Assembly: GCF_020379485.1 (NCBI RefSeq)
Contig: NC_063450.1
Coordinates: forward strand, 53,591,374-53,655,373
Reading direction: 5' to 3'
DNA: 64,000 nucleotides
From: Brassica napus
Taxonomy: Eukaryota > Streptophyta > Magnoliopsida > Brassicales > Brassicaceae
A program made the translations under genes and the position numbers. Positions 1 to 12,311 of the stretch are shown here, piece after piece (positions within the stretch are counted from its first letter, which is position 1; each line of letters begins with the position of its first letter). Under the pieces are notes generated by a model. That model did not search any database. It worked only from the letters and a program-made list of their open reading frames with translations, and had not been told where the DNA came from.

Positions 1-882
1 GTGGTGTGGAACTCGACGGTTGTGGAGGCTTATGGAGACGGGGTGCTTGGAGGGTTGAAGGTGAAGAATGTGGTTACTGGTGACGTGGAGGATTTGAGAG
101 TGAGTGGGTTGTTTTTCGCTATTGGTCATGAGCCGGCTACGAGGTTTTTGGATGGTGCGGTTGAGTTGGATTCGGATGGGTATGTGGTGACGAAGGCTGG
201 GAGTACGGAGACTAGCGTTGCTGGAGTTTTTGCGGCGGGGGATGTTCAGGATAAGAAGTATAGGCAGGCGGTTACAGCTGCTGGAACTGGTTAGTTCTCT
301 CTACTTTTCATTAGCACTGTATGTATCTTCAAATGTTGGAGTAACGTTTGTTAAAGCTAGTTACTTTAGTTAAGAGAGCATCGGTTTTCTAAATGTCTAG
401 CAACTTGATCAACGTGAAACTGTGTATAATGTCCTTTTCTTGTAGATTTTATAAGAAAGAGAGTACCTTTCTTTGTGTGTTTCCAACAAGTTTAAGTCTT
501 TGAATTCTAGTTACTTCTAGACCATAAGGTTTGTGTTGGTTCAAGTCTTGGGTGCTACATTGCTTAGTAGTTAGTAGAGATATCTTTAATTGTTCCATTC
601 TCACTATGTTTAGCTTTGTCTATAAAGCTTTAATAACTGATGCAAGCCAAGGTTTTTTTTTTTTTTCAGTTACTCTTGTGTTGTTACATTGCTTAGTAGA
701 GACGGTTGGTTGTTGTAGAAACAAGTCTTATTAGAGATCTTTCAGTTATTTTAACAATGTTCAAATCTCACTGTGTTCGGCTCTGTTCAACCTGTTTGTT
801 TTTGTGTATAGGATGCATGGCAGCGTTGGATGCGGAGCACTACTTACAGGAGATTGGATCGCAGCAAGGTAAGAGCGATTGA
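1..882 (+). CDS. NTRB: NADPH-dependent thioredoxin reductase, C-terminal part (NTRB/NTRA-type)
   Basis: Two 3' exons are visible: the first runs from the window edge to 289 and the second from 812 to the TGA at 880-882, joined by an intron with GT at 290 and AG at 810-811. The peptide has the C-terminal FAD-binding signature of low-molecular-weight thioredoxin reductases: an AIGHEPAT strand, then [10 protein letters not shown], then [20 protein letters not shown]. The redox-active CxxC and NADPH domain lie upstream of the window. The product uses NADPH and FAD to reduce h-type thioredoxins in cytosol and mitochondria. The protein ends in SQQGKSD with no fused thioredoxin domain, so it is the NTRA/NTRB form and not the plastid NTRC. 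The choice of NTRB rests on the neighbouring PIRL4 gene, as in Arabidopsis At4g35460/At4g35470. Confidence 0.9.
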
Positions 883-2147
883 AGAAATGCTCAAATAAGG
901 CTTTGGTCATAGAGCCAACTGTTGATCTCTGATTGATCATTTTAGCATTAGTTTAGGGACTTTGATTTGTTTATTTATTAATACTGCAGTTGGAGTTGAG
1001 TATCGGATGTTGTTCAAAGCTGTAGCTCTAATGTTAAACTAGCTACGAGCCTACCACAAAAAAGTCCATTAGATTGGATTCTCATATTATGCATTTCAAT
1101 TCATAATACCCAGTGAACGTGATTTATCCCAAACTATTCTAATGCAAATTATAATATAAATGGTTCTCGTAGTGTTTCAAAAATAAAAATAAAAAAAATG
1201 GTTCTCGTAAAATAATACAGAAAGTGGGTTTCTAGAAATCTGCAAGAGAAGTAGCCAATTAAGATACGTACAGAGCTTGTGGAAGCTTTTGAAATCAAAT
1301 GGTCAAAGATTTTCAGAGGAGATGATGCTTTGAAACTTCTATGCGATGTCAGAGAGATAGAGATGACGGTGCGAAGGTGGGATTTGAACAAATGACGTCG
1401 TCCTCTAAATGTAGGCGATGTGAGCGAATACCAAAGTAGACTCTCCCACATGCATAGTCATAGGAAATGTTCAAATTTTTATACGGTGACGAAAGCAACG
1501 ATAAAGTAGAAAAGGCTAGAATACAATTATTGGTCGAACTTATGTAGAGTCGGAAAATATAAAGTAGAGTTTTGATTCAAACTTTTTCAATTATCATAGC
1601 TTTCTATTCAAAAGTTTAAGTTTTCTACTTATTTGTAGACTCTATTGTGTCGGCCGCTCATATTTTGTTCGACTTTATGAATATGTTTTACTTGTTCTAT
1701 AGAGTCTACAAATAAAATTCAACGATTAACTTCTGAAGCAGAATTCAAGTATAACTTTCACTACTTCAATTGACCCATAAATAAACATATAGATTTCAAT
1801 CTTTAACTTTTCCTAGTTATATATATATAGAAGTTTTCTAAAGAAGAACGAAAGACCAACTAGTTTGAATGGAGCTCCTTGTGTGGTTTAGATTCGACCG
1901 AAAAAAAAAACAAATAACATTAGAGAGTAGCATTTGGTTTAGTCTTCAACTCGTTTGACCAGATAATGACATTAAACACAAACTTTTCTTTTTCTCTTAT
2001 ATTATAACACAACTTGCAGTAGGATAACCACATATTCGCGCATATAAAATCTGCTAATTATTCTAAAATTTTTGAATGATGATCTGTCTTCTATAATGTT
2101 ATAGAATTCTTGTTATATCAAAGCTGAATGAAGTGTTATAGAATCCA
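883..2147. other. Intergenic spacer, no gene seen
   Basis: This is the 3' flank of the thioredoxin reductase gene followed by AT-rich sequence. An open frame of about 100 codons on the minus strand (1149-1451) has no recognisable domain and a low-complexity N-terminus, so I do not call it. I see no tRNA, no clear inverted repeat and no gene relic. Confidence 0.5.
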
Positions 2148-3574
2148 CATCCGGATTATTCAGCACCCAACTTCCCTCATTGCTCAAGTGCTCTTAGGTA
2201 AATATGTCCGACACAGCTCCTTTCTAGAATGCTCGGCCCCGTCTCGCATGTCACACGGCTGGCGGAGTATCTTGGCGGGACGAGAGATACTAAAGAAAGG
2301 ATTGGGTTGGATCGTAGGGAGTGGGGATAAGATTAGAGTCTGGAAGGACCCGTGGTTGTCGTGTGAAGAACCTTTGAGGCCAGTCGGACCACCTAACATG
2401 AATGATGCCGACCTGATGGTGAGCGATCTGCTCTGCCCTATCACCAACACTTGGGATACGGGAAAAATAAAGTCCCTCCTCCCTCAGTATGAGGACCGTA
2501 TTCACGCCATTGTCACAAGCTCAGCGCCTGCAACGCCATGGCTTCTAGACAAATCGGGATGTTATACTACTAAAACAGGGTAAGGCCTGGCCATGACAAG
2601 CAGTATTGCCAACACTGCGGACCTCTCCCCTTTCAACTGGAACAAGAACATTTGGAACATCAAAACCTCACCAAAGATAAAGGATTTTCTTTGGAAATTG
2701 GACCGCAAGGCATTTAATTGCAAGACCTGTGACGGTGTTGAAGATGACCTTCATGTCTTCCTCAATTGCAACATCTCAGAGCAAGTCTGGAGCCTGGCTC
2801 CTTTGGTGACGATACCAACAACCTCCATCACGTCTATTGCCTCCCTTATATCACTCGCTCCATCATTTATAAGCCTCCCTCCGGTGGGACTGACTATCCC
2901 CTTATGGCCATGGATCCTGTGGAATTTATGGAAGGCGAGGAACAAACGATGCTTTGAGAACAGAACTTTTTCCTGGATGGAAATTATCATGAAGTCCATT
3001 GCTGATGCGCGAGAATGGCAAATGGCGCAGGACACTTCGGCAACTACCAACAACTCTCAACGTTCCACCCCTCTAACCAGTGACCCACGCTCTCTCTTGG
3101 TACCTCCAAATACCCTGATATGTAATGTTGATGGAGCATGGGATGTGCGCACTGGATATTGTGGAACAGGGGGAGTCTTCTCGGGCTGTAGCGACCGGTT
3201 GCCGCTGGAACCTATCAGCAGTTCGCGCAAACACGTTTCCTCGGCGTTAATGGCTGAATGCCTCGCCATCCGTTCGGCAGTGATGCATGCTGCCTCGTTG
3301 AATATCAAATCCCTTATGATCCTGTCCGATTCGCTCACCCTGGTCAAGCTTTTGAAGGGTCGTGGCTTGGTACCAGCCTTGTTCGGTATTTTATTTGACA
3401 TCTATCATTTTAGTGCTTTGTTTGATGTAATTTCCTTCTCGTATGTATCTCGGGTGAGTAATGGGGTGGCTGATTCTGTGGCAAAATCAGCTCTCTCATT
3501 GCTAAACTCCTCCGATCATGGAGTGTAAACCTTTAACTTATGAAACGAATGTGTGTGTTTGATCAAAAAAAAAA
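2148..3574 (+). mobile_element. 5'-truncated LINE (non-LTR retrotransposon) fragment
   Basis: One reading frame runs from about 2148 to the TAA at 3526-3528 and is broken by a single in-frame TAA at 2581-2583. The peptide matches the C-terminal third of plant L1-type ORF2. First comes the post-RT region (LLGKY, SHGWRSILAGREILKKGLGW, IRVWKDPWL). It is followed by the reverse-transcriptase zinc-binding segment (FLWKL, CKTCDGVEDDLHVFLNC) and then an RNase H-like domain starting near NVDGAWD. The copy ends in a 10-nt A run at 3565-3574. Endonuclease and most of the RT are absent, so it cannot move by itself. Short 5'-truncated copies with poly(A) tails are typical of target-primed reverse transcription. 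The exact 5' border is uncertain because no clear target-site duplication is visible. Confidence 0.88.
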
Positions 3575-4550
3575 GAAGTGGCTTATCAAATTCATAAAAA
3601 GATAGCAAAATCCCTGAGTTGTTGAGCTAAGACTTCTGTTTACATGAACACAATTGATTAATATTTATATTTGTATTCTTACTAAACTAATTATTTAAAC
3701 AAATTTTCAAATAGTTCAGCAGAATAAAGAAAAGCTACATAATTCCTCAAGTCCCTGATATACATGCATTATGCATATGCGTATATGCAAGTATGGACTG
3801 TGAATGTGACAGCTGAAACTGATTCAGGTTTAATCAAGGACAACACGTCGTCGACGCAGCCACCGACACGTGTTGTTAGGGACAAATAATGCTCCTATTA
3901 AGTTAACTTTGATGATCCCAATAGCATTCCAACTTCCAAATGGTATAATGCTTATTCCAAACAGTAGCAAACATATAACGGTAAAGAAAAACATATTTTA
4001 CTCCTATAACTTTCGGAGAGACAGGAAAATGGAAATAGGCAAAATCTCCGCAGATTCTGTTCCACATATAATACAAAACGGAGTTGATAATTTCCATAAA
4101 TACGTAGAAGAAGAAGTGTGGATAGGGAGAAAAATGGGAATAACGTGATATACAAGTCCACAGATAAGCAATAGGTCACCATCCCACGGACCACGCTTCA
4201 CGTTATTTCCGTCGCATTTAAAACCTAAAAGAAAAATGGGAATCCTCTAATGATAAATGTTAATAATTACTTTTCTAATTACTACTAACATTTTGGAAAT
4301 TAAAAAGATGTTAATTATGATATTAATAGAAATCAATTATTTCTGGTGAAAACAGACCAGAACAAGAAAGAAGAAGAACTGAGGAAGAAAGAGATAATAA
4401 AGAGACAGAGAGTGATGGAAACAGCCGTCTTTATGAGGCGAAACAAGAACCTCTCTGTTTCTACATAAACTCTCTCTCTCTCTCTCTCTATCTATTTATC
4501 TATTTTTTCACTTCAAAAAATCTCACACTTGAAGTGTCTCTCTTAATCTA
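3575..4550. other. PIRL4 upstream region with CT microsatellite
   Basis: The spacer leads into the LRR gene at 4551. A (CT)n run lies at about 4469-4488, followed by imperfect TCTA repeats, within what should be the promoter or 5' UTR. An ACACGTGT palindrome, a G-box-like core, occurs near 3866-3875. There are no coding features apart from unconvincing short frames. Confidence 0.45.
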
Positions 4551-6577
4551 ATGGATTCGATGCAATTGGATAAGAGTTTGGACTCGACGGAGCAAGTGGT
4601 TGAAGAAATCATGAGACTTCACAGATCTTTACCACCGAGGCCAGGACTCGACGACGTCGAAGCTGCGAGGTCTCTGATACTCAACGTTGAGAAAGAAGAC
4701 CAAGCTTGGTTAGAAGCCATTGCGGACCAGAGGACACCCTCTGAGGTTCCTGGCGACCTTTTCACCGTGCTGCAAGAAATGAAGAAAGGTCTTGTTCTGT
4801 TTCGCAGCAAAGAACAGAGAAGAGAAGCCACTAAGCTTCTTGATCTCGAAACTGTTCATTCTTCTTTCGACGAGTTCATCCAAAGAGCTTCTCATTGCAT
4901 TGCTTCTCCTTCCTCTAACGTCTCTGCTCCATCTCGTCCTCCGCGTCTTCCTAAGCCGCCGGGAAACTTGTATTCCTCCGAGAAGTCCCCTGTTCGCCCT
5001 AAGGACATGGTTTCACGAGACGATAGCTACGTGACGACTAAAGCTAAGCCTTCTTCTCTTTATGGTGATGCTTTGGTTGCTCATAGAAGTCCTCAGCTTC
5101 TGGATTCAACACTTACCGCCGGAAAATCCCCCGGTGAGTGATCCCATCTCCTCATTAGTTTAAAGGTTATAGAACAGCAAAAATCCTGATTGAAAATTAC
5201 TAAATAAAAAACAGTTGAAATAGATAATATATTATGAAAAAACATTTGAAAAAAATGTTTATAAATAGATTTGGTTAAACATAGGTTATTTACTTGTAAA
5301 GGAGGTTAGGATCAGCATTGTATCTTCTGCGGAATAATTTTTTTATTGGTTTAGTTGTATGGGACAAAAAAAATAGACGAATACATGTAGTCGAGATTTG
5401 GTTAAACATAGGTTACTCAACTGGCTACAAACTAGGGATTGAGCAAATACTACTTTGTTTGATTTACAATATGTTATGTGTTAGTAACTTTTTAGTGTGT
5501 GTGAACCATTTGTTATGTATAGGCAATGATGGAGAGAAGCTAAGTTTAATCAAACTTGCTAGTCTGATTGAAGTATCATCCAAGCAAGCTACACAAGTCC
5601 TGAATCTACAAAACAAGCTAACCGAACAAGTCGAGTGGCTTCCAGATTCTATCGGCAAGTTATCAAGTCTAACATCACTTGATCTGTCTGAGAATCACAT
5701 TGTGGTATTACCAAACACAATAGGAGGACTCTCTTCCTTGACAAAGCTAGATTTGCATTCCAACAGAATCACTCATCTCCCTGAGTCTATAGGAGAGGTG
5801 TTGAACTTAGTTTACCTCAATCTCAGCAGCAACCAGTTATCATCTCTTCCTTCATCGTTCAGCAAGTTGTTGAAACTCGAGGAGCTTGATTTGAGCTCCA
5901 ACAACCTTCATATCCTCCCTGAGTCCATCGGCTCTCTTGTCAGTTTAAAGAAGCTTGACGTTGAGACAAACGAGATAGAAGAGTTCCCTTACTCCATCGG
6001 TGGATGTTCTTCTCTCAAAGAAGTCCGCGCGGATTACAACAAACTCAAGGCTCTCCCCGAAGCTATCGGGAAGATAACTACTCTCGAGATCTTGTCCGTT
6101 CGTTACAACAACATCAGGCAGCTACCGACCACGATGTCTTCTCTAGCTAGCCTCAAAGAAGTGGACGTGAGTTTCAACGAGCTCGAGTCTGTCCCCGAGA
6201 GTTTATGTTTCGCTACGACGCTTGTGAAGCTGAACGTTGGAAACAACTTCGCCGACATGGTGTCGCTGCCGAGATCGATAGGGAACCTCGAGATGCTTGA
6301 GGAGCTTGATATAAGCAATAACCAGATCCGTGTTCTTCCGGAGTCGTTCAGGATGCTTACGAAGCTGCGTGTGTTTCGTGCTCATGAGAATCCGTTGCAA
6401 GTTCCTCCGAGGGAGATAGCTGAGAAGGGTCCTCAGGCTGTTGTTCAGTACATGAATGATCTTGTGGAGCTGAGGAACGAGAAGTCTCTAGTGGTTAAGC
6501 CTAAGAAGAGCTGGGTTCAGATGTGTTTCTTCCCCAAGTCCAACAAGAGAAAACACAACAGCATGGAGATCGTCTAG
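4551..6577 (+). CDS. PIRL4: Plant intracellular Ras-group-related LRR protein (PIRL4-type)
   Basis: Exon 1 is 4551-5133 and exon 2 is 5523-6577. The intron has GTGAGT at 5134 and ATAG before 5523, giving 545 residues. The N-terminal third (residues 1-190) is a charged, proline/serine-rich region without LRRs. It is followed by about ten 23-residue LRRs of the SHOC2/Ras-group type (pattern LPxSIGxLxxLxxLDLSxN), then a basic tail with KPKKSW and KSNKRK. PIRLs are plant-specific cytoplasmic scaffold-like LRR proteins, and some family members act in pollen development. The open frame continues upstream of 5523 into the intron, but that stretch lacks the family sequence and the splice joins glycine codons cleanly. 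No lesion is seen. The name follows family shape and position next to NTRB (Arabidopsis At4g35470). Confidence 0.9.
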
Positions 6578-9500
6578 AACTGCTGATAGTGTTGTCATTG
6601 TGCACGACATTGTTTCATTCATGTCTATCCACATACCTGTTCTTACTTTTTTTTCCTGGTTAGGACAGAACCGAACCACCTCTGGTTTTGTTTCTTTGGT
6701 TTGAAACTCGAGTCACACTCGGACCTAAAAGCATGTGTGTGTGTAGTGATGTGATGTGATGGTTATTGATATTAAGAGGAGAGACATGCATGAGTAGGCT
6801 ATGAACGTGGCTTTGTCTAGATAGTTGTAAGTTGTTAATTAATACTCACGTTGGAATAATGCAACTTCTTTTCTTGTTTTGTTTTGTCCATGTGTAATCG
6901 TCACGAGACATGGTCCTTCATTCATGTGAGTGAAGCAAGGCTTTCTTCGTCATTTAAAAGCAGGACCGGCACTGAGAATTTGGGAACCCTAGACCATTTA
7001 GTAAAGATTTAAAAAATTTAGGGGTCTAAATTTTTTTTTTTAAATTTGGGGGCCTATTTACATATAATTTTTTTCAAAAAGTTTGGGGCCTAAGACGAAT
7101 GTTTCATTAGGCTTTACCCATGACGGCCCTGTTTGAAAGTAGAAGAAACTCCACAATATTATATATTTTCTCTTCGGTCTTGGATGATCCCTCTGATGTT
7201 AAAGAAAACATTTGGCCCATGCAGAGCTTTTGTTTGGCTAGATCAGACCATAGCCTGCTTAAAGCATTTGCCATTTTGCTATCAATATGAAATGAGGTCT
7301 ATATGTCTCTTAATTTGATATTTTGATCTAAGATACTACTACAAAGGACCCTTGAAGCAGTCCCTACTCGCCATGCTCTCTAATCATCAAAACATGCACA
7401 TTCTTTTTAACCTGTGACAAAAGAAAAGTAGGACGACATACAAAACTATGTGCTAAACCATCTAAGACCTTATAAAATATATTTTCATAGATTCGAGCAT
7501 ACCGCCAAAAGTTGCAGACTGACAATCATACTTCAACGTAATTATTTCCTTCTTTCCATGATTTAAAGATCACTATTTATTTCTGGAAGAAAATATTACT
7601 ATTTCTGGTAAGTCATTTTTTATTCACCTCCCTCTTTTTTTTTTTTGTTCTTGCGTTTTTCTGTAGTCTAAATATCAAGATTATTCTTTAGCAAAAATGG
7701 ATCTCTGAATATAAATATTAAAACATTTAGAAGGCAACATTCATATAACAATTTTACGCTCAGACTATTTTATTTACACAGATAAATCGTTTAAATCCAA
7801 CTTTGGCTCGTTTTCCACCTTTATATTGAACATATACTCCAAACTTGACTGTGGCTTTTAATTATGAAAGCAGAGGAGGAGGATGAAAACTTACAGTTTT
7901 CAAAAGTTATATTCTAAATTTGGTATAGAATTTGCCATGATGGGGCTGGTAGAAACTGAAGGTCTTTTAGCAAAAAAAAAAGAAAGTGAAGGTGGAATAG
8001 TAAATTGAAAGGGACACACATATATAATGTGAACATTGAAAAGAAGTCGGGAAGATTGAAATAATTTGAGAGATGAATAAGTGAATCTTTGAAATGTATC
8101 TCTTTTGACTATTAGGGCAAAAGATAGTTAGGAGGAAAGTACCTATAATGAAATGATATATGTAATTTTAAAATAGAAATATGTTCTTATTTTTCATCAT
8201 ATACTTTAAACCTAGGACCACCCTCCTATCTAAACTTTCTTTAATTCTTCTTAATTCATTAGCTGATTAGATTTATATATTTGTGAAATCATTTCCATCT
8301 AGATGAAAATATTCTTGAAAGCAAAACTTCACTTTACACCAGACACATCATACGCTAAAAACTAGATGACTTAACGAAAAAAAGCGCGAGGGACTACGTG
8401 AGTTTGAAGCTAACAAAACCAAAGAAAAACTTGTATTCATCTACTTTTTCCAGTGTTCTCATTTTTTTTTATCATGACAGTTGGTGTGGAACTTTATAAA
8501 ACAGGATTCAAAACATGTAATGAATTCAACGGAAACCTAGTGACTGCATCAAACTGAAACTAATAAACGGAGTTGCCTAGATATTTTTGAAGATTTATCA
8601 GATAATGTGAATACGTTCGGTTTTCAACTAGAAAATAGTGAAAGTTGGATAAGCTTAAGCTATTTGAAGATGACAAAACTAAAAAAGCGAAAGTTAAACG
8701 ATGAAAAAGTGTTGGCCGAAATCTTGTTTCACTGTTTTTGCCTCTTGGATGTCATATAATAAACATTTGGAGAAAGTGAAAGGAAAGAGATAAGGTATAA
8801 GATTCCATTGAGTGAAACTGAAAGGTGGATGATACTTGGGCTTGTCATGCGTTTCTAATGTCTATAAGTTGGGTGGTGCGTTTATCGTTTTGCTTCAAAT
8901 ATTCATTCCTCTTTCTCCACTTTTTTACCTTTTATCACTTTATTATTCACAATTACAAAACATGGTATTGTTAGTTATCTATTTCTCCAAGAAAATTATG
9001 TGAATCTGTAAGTATAAAGTCAAAACCAAAATAATTGATTTACTATAATGGTGAAAAGGGACCTAACAAAATTCACATAACAAAATTAGAATGGAAGGAA
9101 AATAAGTTAAATTGCTATAGTAGTGAATTTGACCTAACAAAATAAATCAGTTTATGCTTGTTTCATGTGTGTAGATAAATTCAGATATTTGATATATCAA
9201 TAAAGTGTGTTGCATTAGTTTATCATCATCAACTTGCATCACAAAATAACCAAAAAAAAATATCTATAAAACGGCCAATAATAAATACATGAATCCATAA
9301 AATGAAAATGTAAGGGAAAAGTTAAATTGCTATAATGGTGAAAGAGACCTAACAATTTTAATCAATTTATGTTTGTTTCATGTGGGGTATTTCTGTGATA
9401 TTTTGCTAAATATATTGTTTTTTCAAAATAATACACACAACTTCGTAGCACGTGAAAAGAAATGATAAAACACATTGTGACTTATATTCATTTGATCAAT

Positions 9501-11696
9501 TTGTAGGATTGTTTGTTCCTATTCTTTTACCACTTAGTCTAATCTGAGTATACAGCTTCTCAACAACAACCAGGAACACTTTAAAGAGTACCATATATGT
9601 TACGGCCAATTTACTCTAAAACTACTAACGTATTTTATACAAATTTTTAACTCTATAAATCTTCTTCTATATAGTTACTCTATAAATTAATGGGTATATA
9701 TGGTCTGCATAAAGTAAGAGTATGAATGGACGCACAGATCATTCGCATGCAGATGTTCTGCATGGTGGCAGATGTCCTACATTTGTGTACTGCAAACACC
9801 AATCACAAATTTTTATGTTTCTAGGAAAAATATGCAGGAGACCTCCTAAAGATAATTTGTTTTGTCCTTATCTGTGTGAAATCAGATGACCTCCATTTGT
9901 TTCTACCGTCCACACTTTTGATGCAGTTCAACGATTCTACCATTTGTTCAGCCAATAGAAATTTTTTAGTAAAATCAATTAATTCTCAAAATATTAATTC
10001 ATCCCACTATAAATAAAACCAGTGACGACCGTACTAGTTCTATACTTCGATCAAAAAAAGTTCTAGACAACAAAAAGAAATACTCTTCTGCTGTGTAGTG
10101 TGACATTTAAAATAAAAAATAAAAAGTGTATATATATATTAACTGAAAATGGAAAATTTGTCATATTTTAATTCAACATATTAAAAACAAAAAGTGGGTG
10201 TATATAGAGATATTTTAAAAAAAAATAATTTTAATGTAAAAAAGAGATATTTAAAAATAATAATTTTAATGTAAAAGAGTTATATAATGTATAATATATT
10301 CATGTAAATTATTAGTATAATAGTTTATAGATGTATCAATTGGAAAAAAGTGTTATTGTAACAATATATTTATTCAATAACACAGTACGTAATACATATA
10401 CTATTTCTAAATTTATAATTTCTAAATTAATATGATTATGTATTATAAACTTGAAACTGAAATACAATACTATAACTGTTTCTGATACGTGTTAAGGTTA
10501 GTTTATTGTTCTAGTGTTTTTTAGGGTGGGAGAAAAGTTATTTTAAATATTGCAGAGTTAGTAAGTGAATTTGCATCTATTATAAAAATTAAAAGAGAAA
10601 AGGTTTAAACCTTCCCATTCAATTGTATTTTTATTTTAGGCTGTAAACTTTACTTAGTTATAAAATTGGTGACATTGATAAATCATAAAGACACGTCAAC
10701 TCCCTTTATTATTTAAAATAATAGTTTTTTATATCATATATGTTATGTGTTTTAAATTTTTCGGTGTAATTTTTATTATTTAAATATATGATCTGCTTTT
10801 TTGAACTGTTTTTATCATTCATAACTTATAAAGTTATTTGTTCTGTTTGATATGTGTATCTTTTCTGCATGATCCGCTTGATCTGGACTTGTTCCGTTTG
10901 ATCTGCTTGATTTACACAGTATGAACTGATTTTAAGTCTAGAGTCTTCGTATATAAATGGTCACTGACAAATAAAAACAGACAACTATCAATTTCTCTGC
11001 CCATCCGGATTGAATGAGAGCGATTCATTCCTTATTTGCGGGTAAACGATAATGAGACCATACACGCTTTCTTTGACTAATGACTGAAAATAAGGAAGAC
11101 TTTTGAATACACACACACATTTCATCATAGATTATTTATCTAATTTGCATATAAATAATCTTCATATAACTAAACTATTACAATCACTACATTAATTGAA
11201 CTTATCGACCCGCAAATAATTGCTAGTTTATTAGCATTACTTGTGCCGTTACAATTTTTCAGTTAACGTCGACTGTCGGAAAAAAGATAAACGACCAATC
11301 ACTTGCTATATTTTCACAAAACATTAGAAGGAAATTACGGAAAATTCGTACTTTCCAGTTCCAACTTTTTAATTGAGTCTTTATTCCTTTTTGAGTTTCG
11401 CTTATAAACGGGTTCACATGGCTTTTTTCTCAGTGGGCATGTTGTCCTATCGATTAAATCATATTCTAATATTATATATATTTATAAATTTAAAATCATA
11501 ATTTTAAGCGAATTGTGAGTATATGGGAAAGAAATTAACATATCGAACTTAGAAACTCCATCTGATTGATTCAGGTTCAGAACAGTGTTACAGTTTTACA
11601 AAGAGGAACAGACAAAGATCAAAGTAAACAAAAAGATTCCTAATTCGTAGTTAATGAATACTTTACTTTTCTCTAATCATGCCGATAATAAACTTT
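6578..11696. other. Long AT-rich intergenic region, no convincing gene
   Basis: About 5 kb separates PIRL4 from the broken RING gene. The first 400 bases hold the PIRL4 3' UTR and the hAT element at 6961-7131. The rest is AT-rich, with short open frames only and no domain. A degenerate repeated unit occurs at about 9040-9090, 9103-9170 and 9320-9385. Runs of A/T and TATATA tracts are common from 10100 to 10760. Confidence 0.5.
6961..7131. mobile_element. Non-autonomous hAT-type element (171 bp)
   Basis: The element starts CAGGACCGGC and ends GACGGCCCTG, an imperfect terminal inverted repeat of the CAGGGCCGGC type. It is flanked by TTTAAAAG (6953-6960) and TTTGAAAG (7132-7139), a 7-of-8 match that fits the 8-bp target duplication of hAT transposons. 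The interior is G/T-rich (GGGGTCTAAA, GGGGGCCTA, GGGGCCTAAG) and does not code for protein. Its right half resembles the relic in the SRPK intron at about 26150-26223. Confidence 0.75.
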
Positions 11697-11872
11697 TTAA
11701 GGAAGAAAAGCAGGAATAATGACGGGAGTGAACTGTGAACGATCTTGGTGGTCTTTAGCCTGAGACTCCGCCGTGGAAGCGTGGTGTCCACACCGATCAC
11801 ACTTCATCGGAACCAAAACCCGGCGGCAAGAAGGACACGACGACCGAGAAGTCAACCATTTGTCTATGCACG
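11697..11872 (-). pseudogene. RHA3B: RHA3B-type RING-H2 gene, 3' fragment (C-terminal half of RING and tail)
   Basis: Read on the minus strand, this piece continues the frame of the fragment at 17693-18094. It encodes IDKWL, SSCPSCRR (the last two RING zinc ligands), CDRCGHHAS, and a tail ending IIPAFLP before the TAA at 11697-11699. The bases 11868-11872 are one copy of the GCACG target duplication. Without the insertion the two fragments would give about 190 residues, close to the roughly 200-residue Arabidopsis RHA3B. The fragment has no start or promoter of its own on this side of the retrotransposon. No further frameshift or stop is seen, so the insertion is the only visible lesion. Confidence 0.88.
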
Positions 11873-12267
11873 TGTAAAGTGGGCCTCAACTTTAACACTT
11901 CAAGCCCAGCTCAGCAATGAAACCTGCACAAAACCAAAGGAACGTTAGTTTCCTTTTATCAAGAATGTCGGTCAATGTTTTCCCAATGACAATAGGAAAA
12001 TATACAAAGCTACAGAGGACAAGGAATACGTGATCCAGTATATAAGAAGGCCATAGGTGAAGGTTACAATTATCCGATACAAAGCAAATAACAAAGGCAT
12101 AGAGAGAGATCAAGAGCATAGCAAATAAGTTCTTAGAGTTCTTAGTTTGGTTATCACACTTGTGATCTCTATTATTGTTATTGTGAAACTTCTTTAAGAT
12201 ATTGAATAAAGAATACGTTTGATTCATAAAGTTATTCCAAAGCACAAGTTGGATTGAATTCCTAACA
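11873..12267 (+). repeat. 5' LTR of the copia element
   Basis: This 395-bp terminal repeat begins with TG and ends with CA. A TATA-like TATATAAG at 12039-12046 is the likely start region for element transcription, and AATAAAG further downstream could serve as the polyadenylation signal. An open frame on the reverse strand occurs identically in both LTRs and is not a gene. Confidence 0.95.
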
Positions 12268-12269
12268 AG

Positions 12270-12281
12270 TGGTATCAGAGC
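12270..12281 (+). other. Primer-binding site (initiator tRNA-Met type)
   Basis: TGGTATCAGAGC starts two bases after the 5' LTR. It is the standard plant copia/gypsy primer-binding site, complementary to the 3' end of initiator methionine tRNA, and it primes minus-strand cDNA synthesis. Confidence 0.92.
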
Positions 12282-12311
12282 AATCCAGGTTAGATTGCAG
12301 GTGCTTAAGGG

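Noticed and set aside
2126..3590. Possible target-site duplication GAAGTG...TTAT at both sides of the LINE fragment
   Set aside because: Only six contiguous bases agree and the rest needs gaps, so it is no better than chance in AT-rich sequence.
5318..5522. In-frame N-terminal extension of the PIRL4 second exon, which might suggest a separate gene start
   Set aside because: The stretch is intronic: it lacks the family sequence, and the GTGAGT/ATAG splice joins exon 1 and exon 2 in frame.
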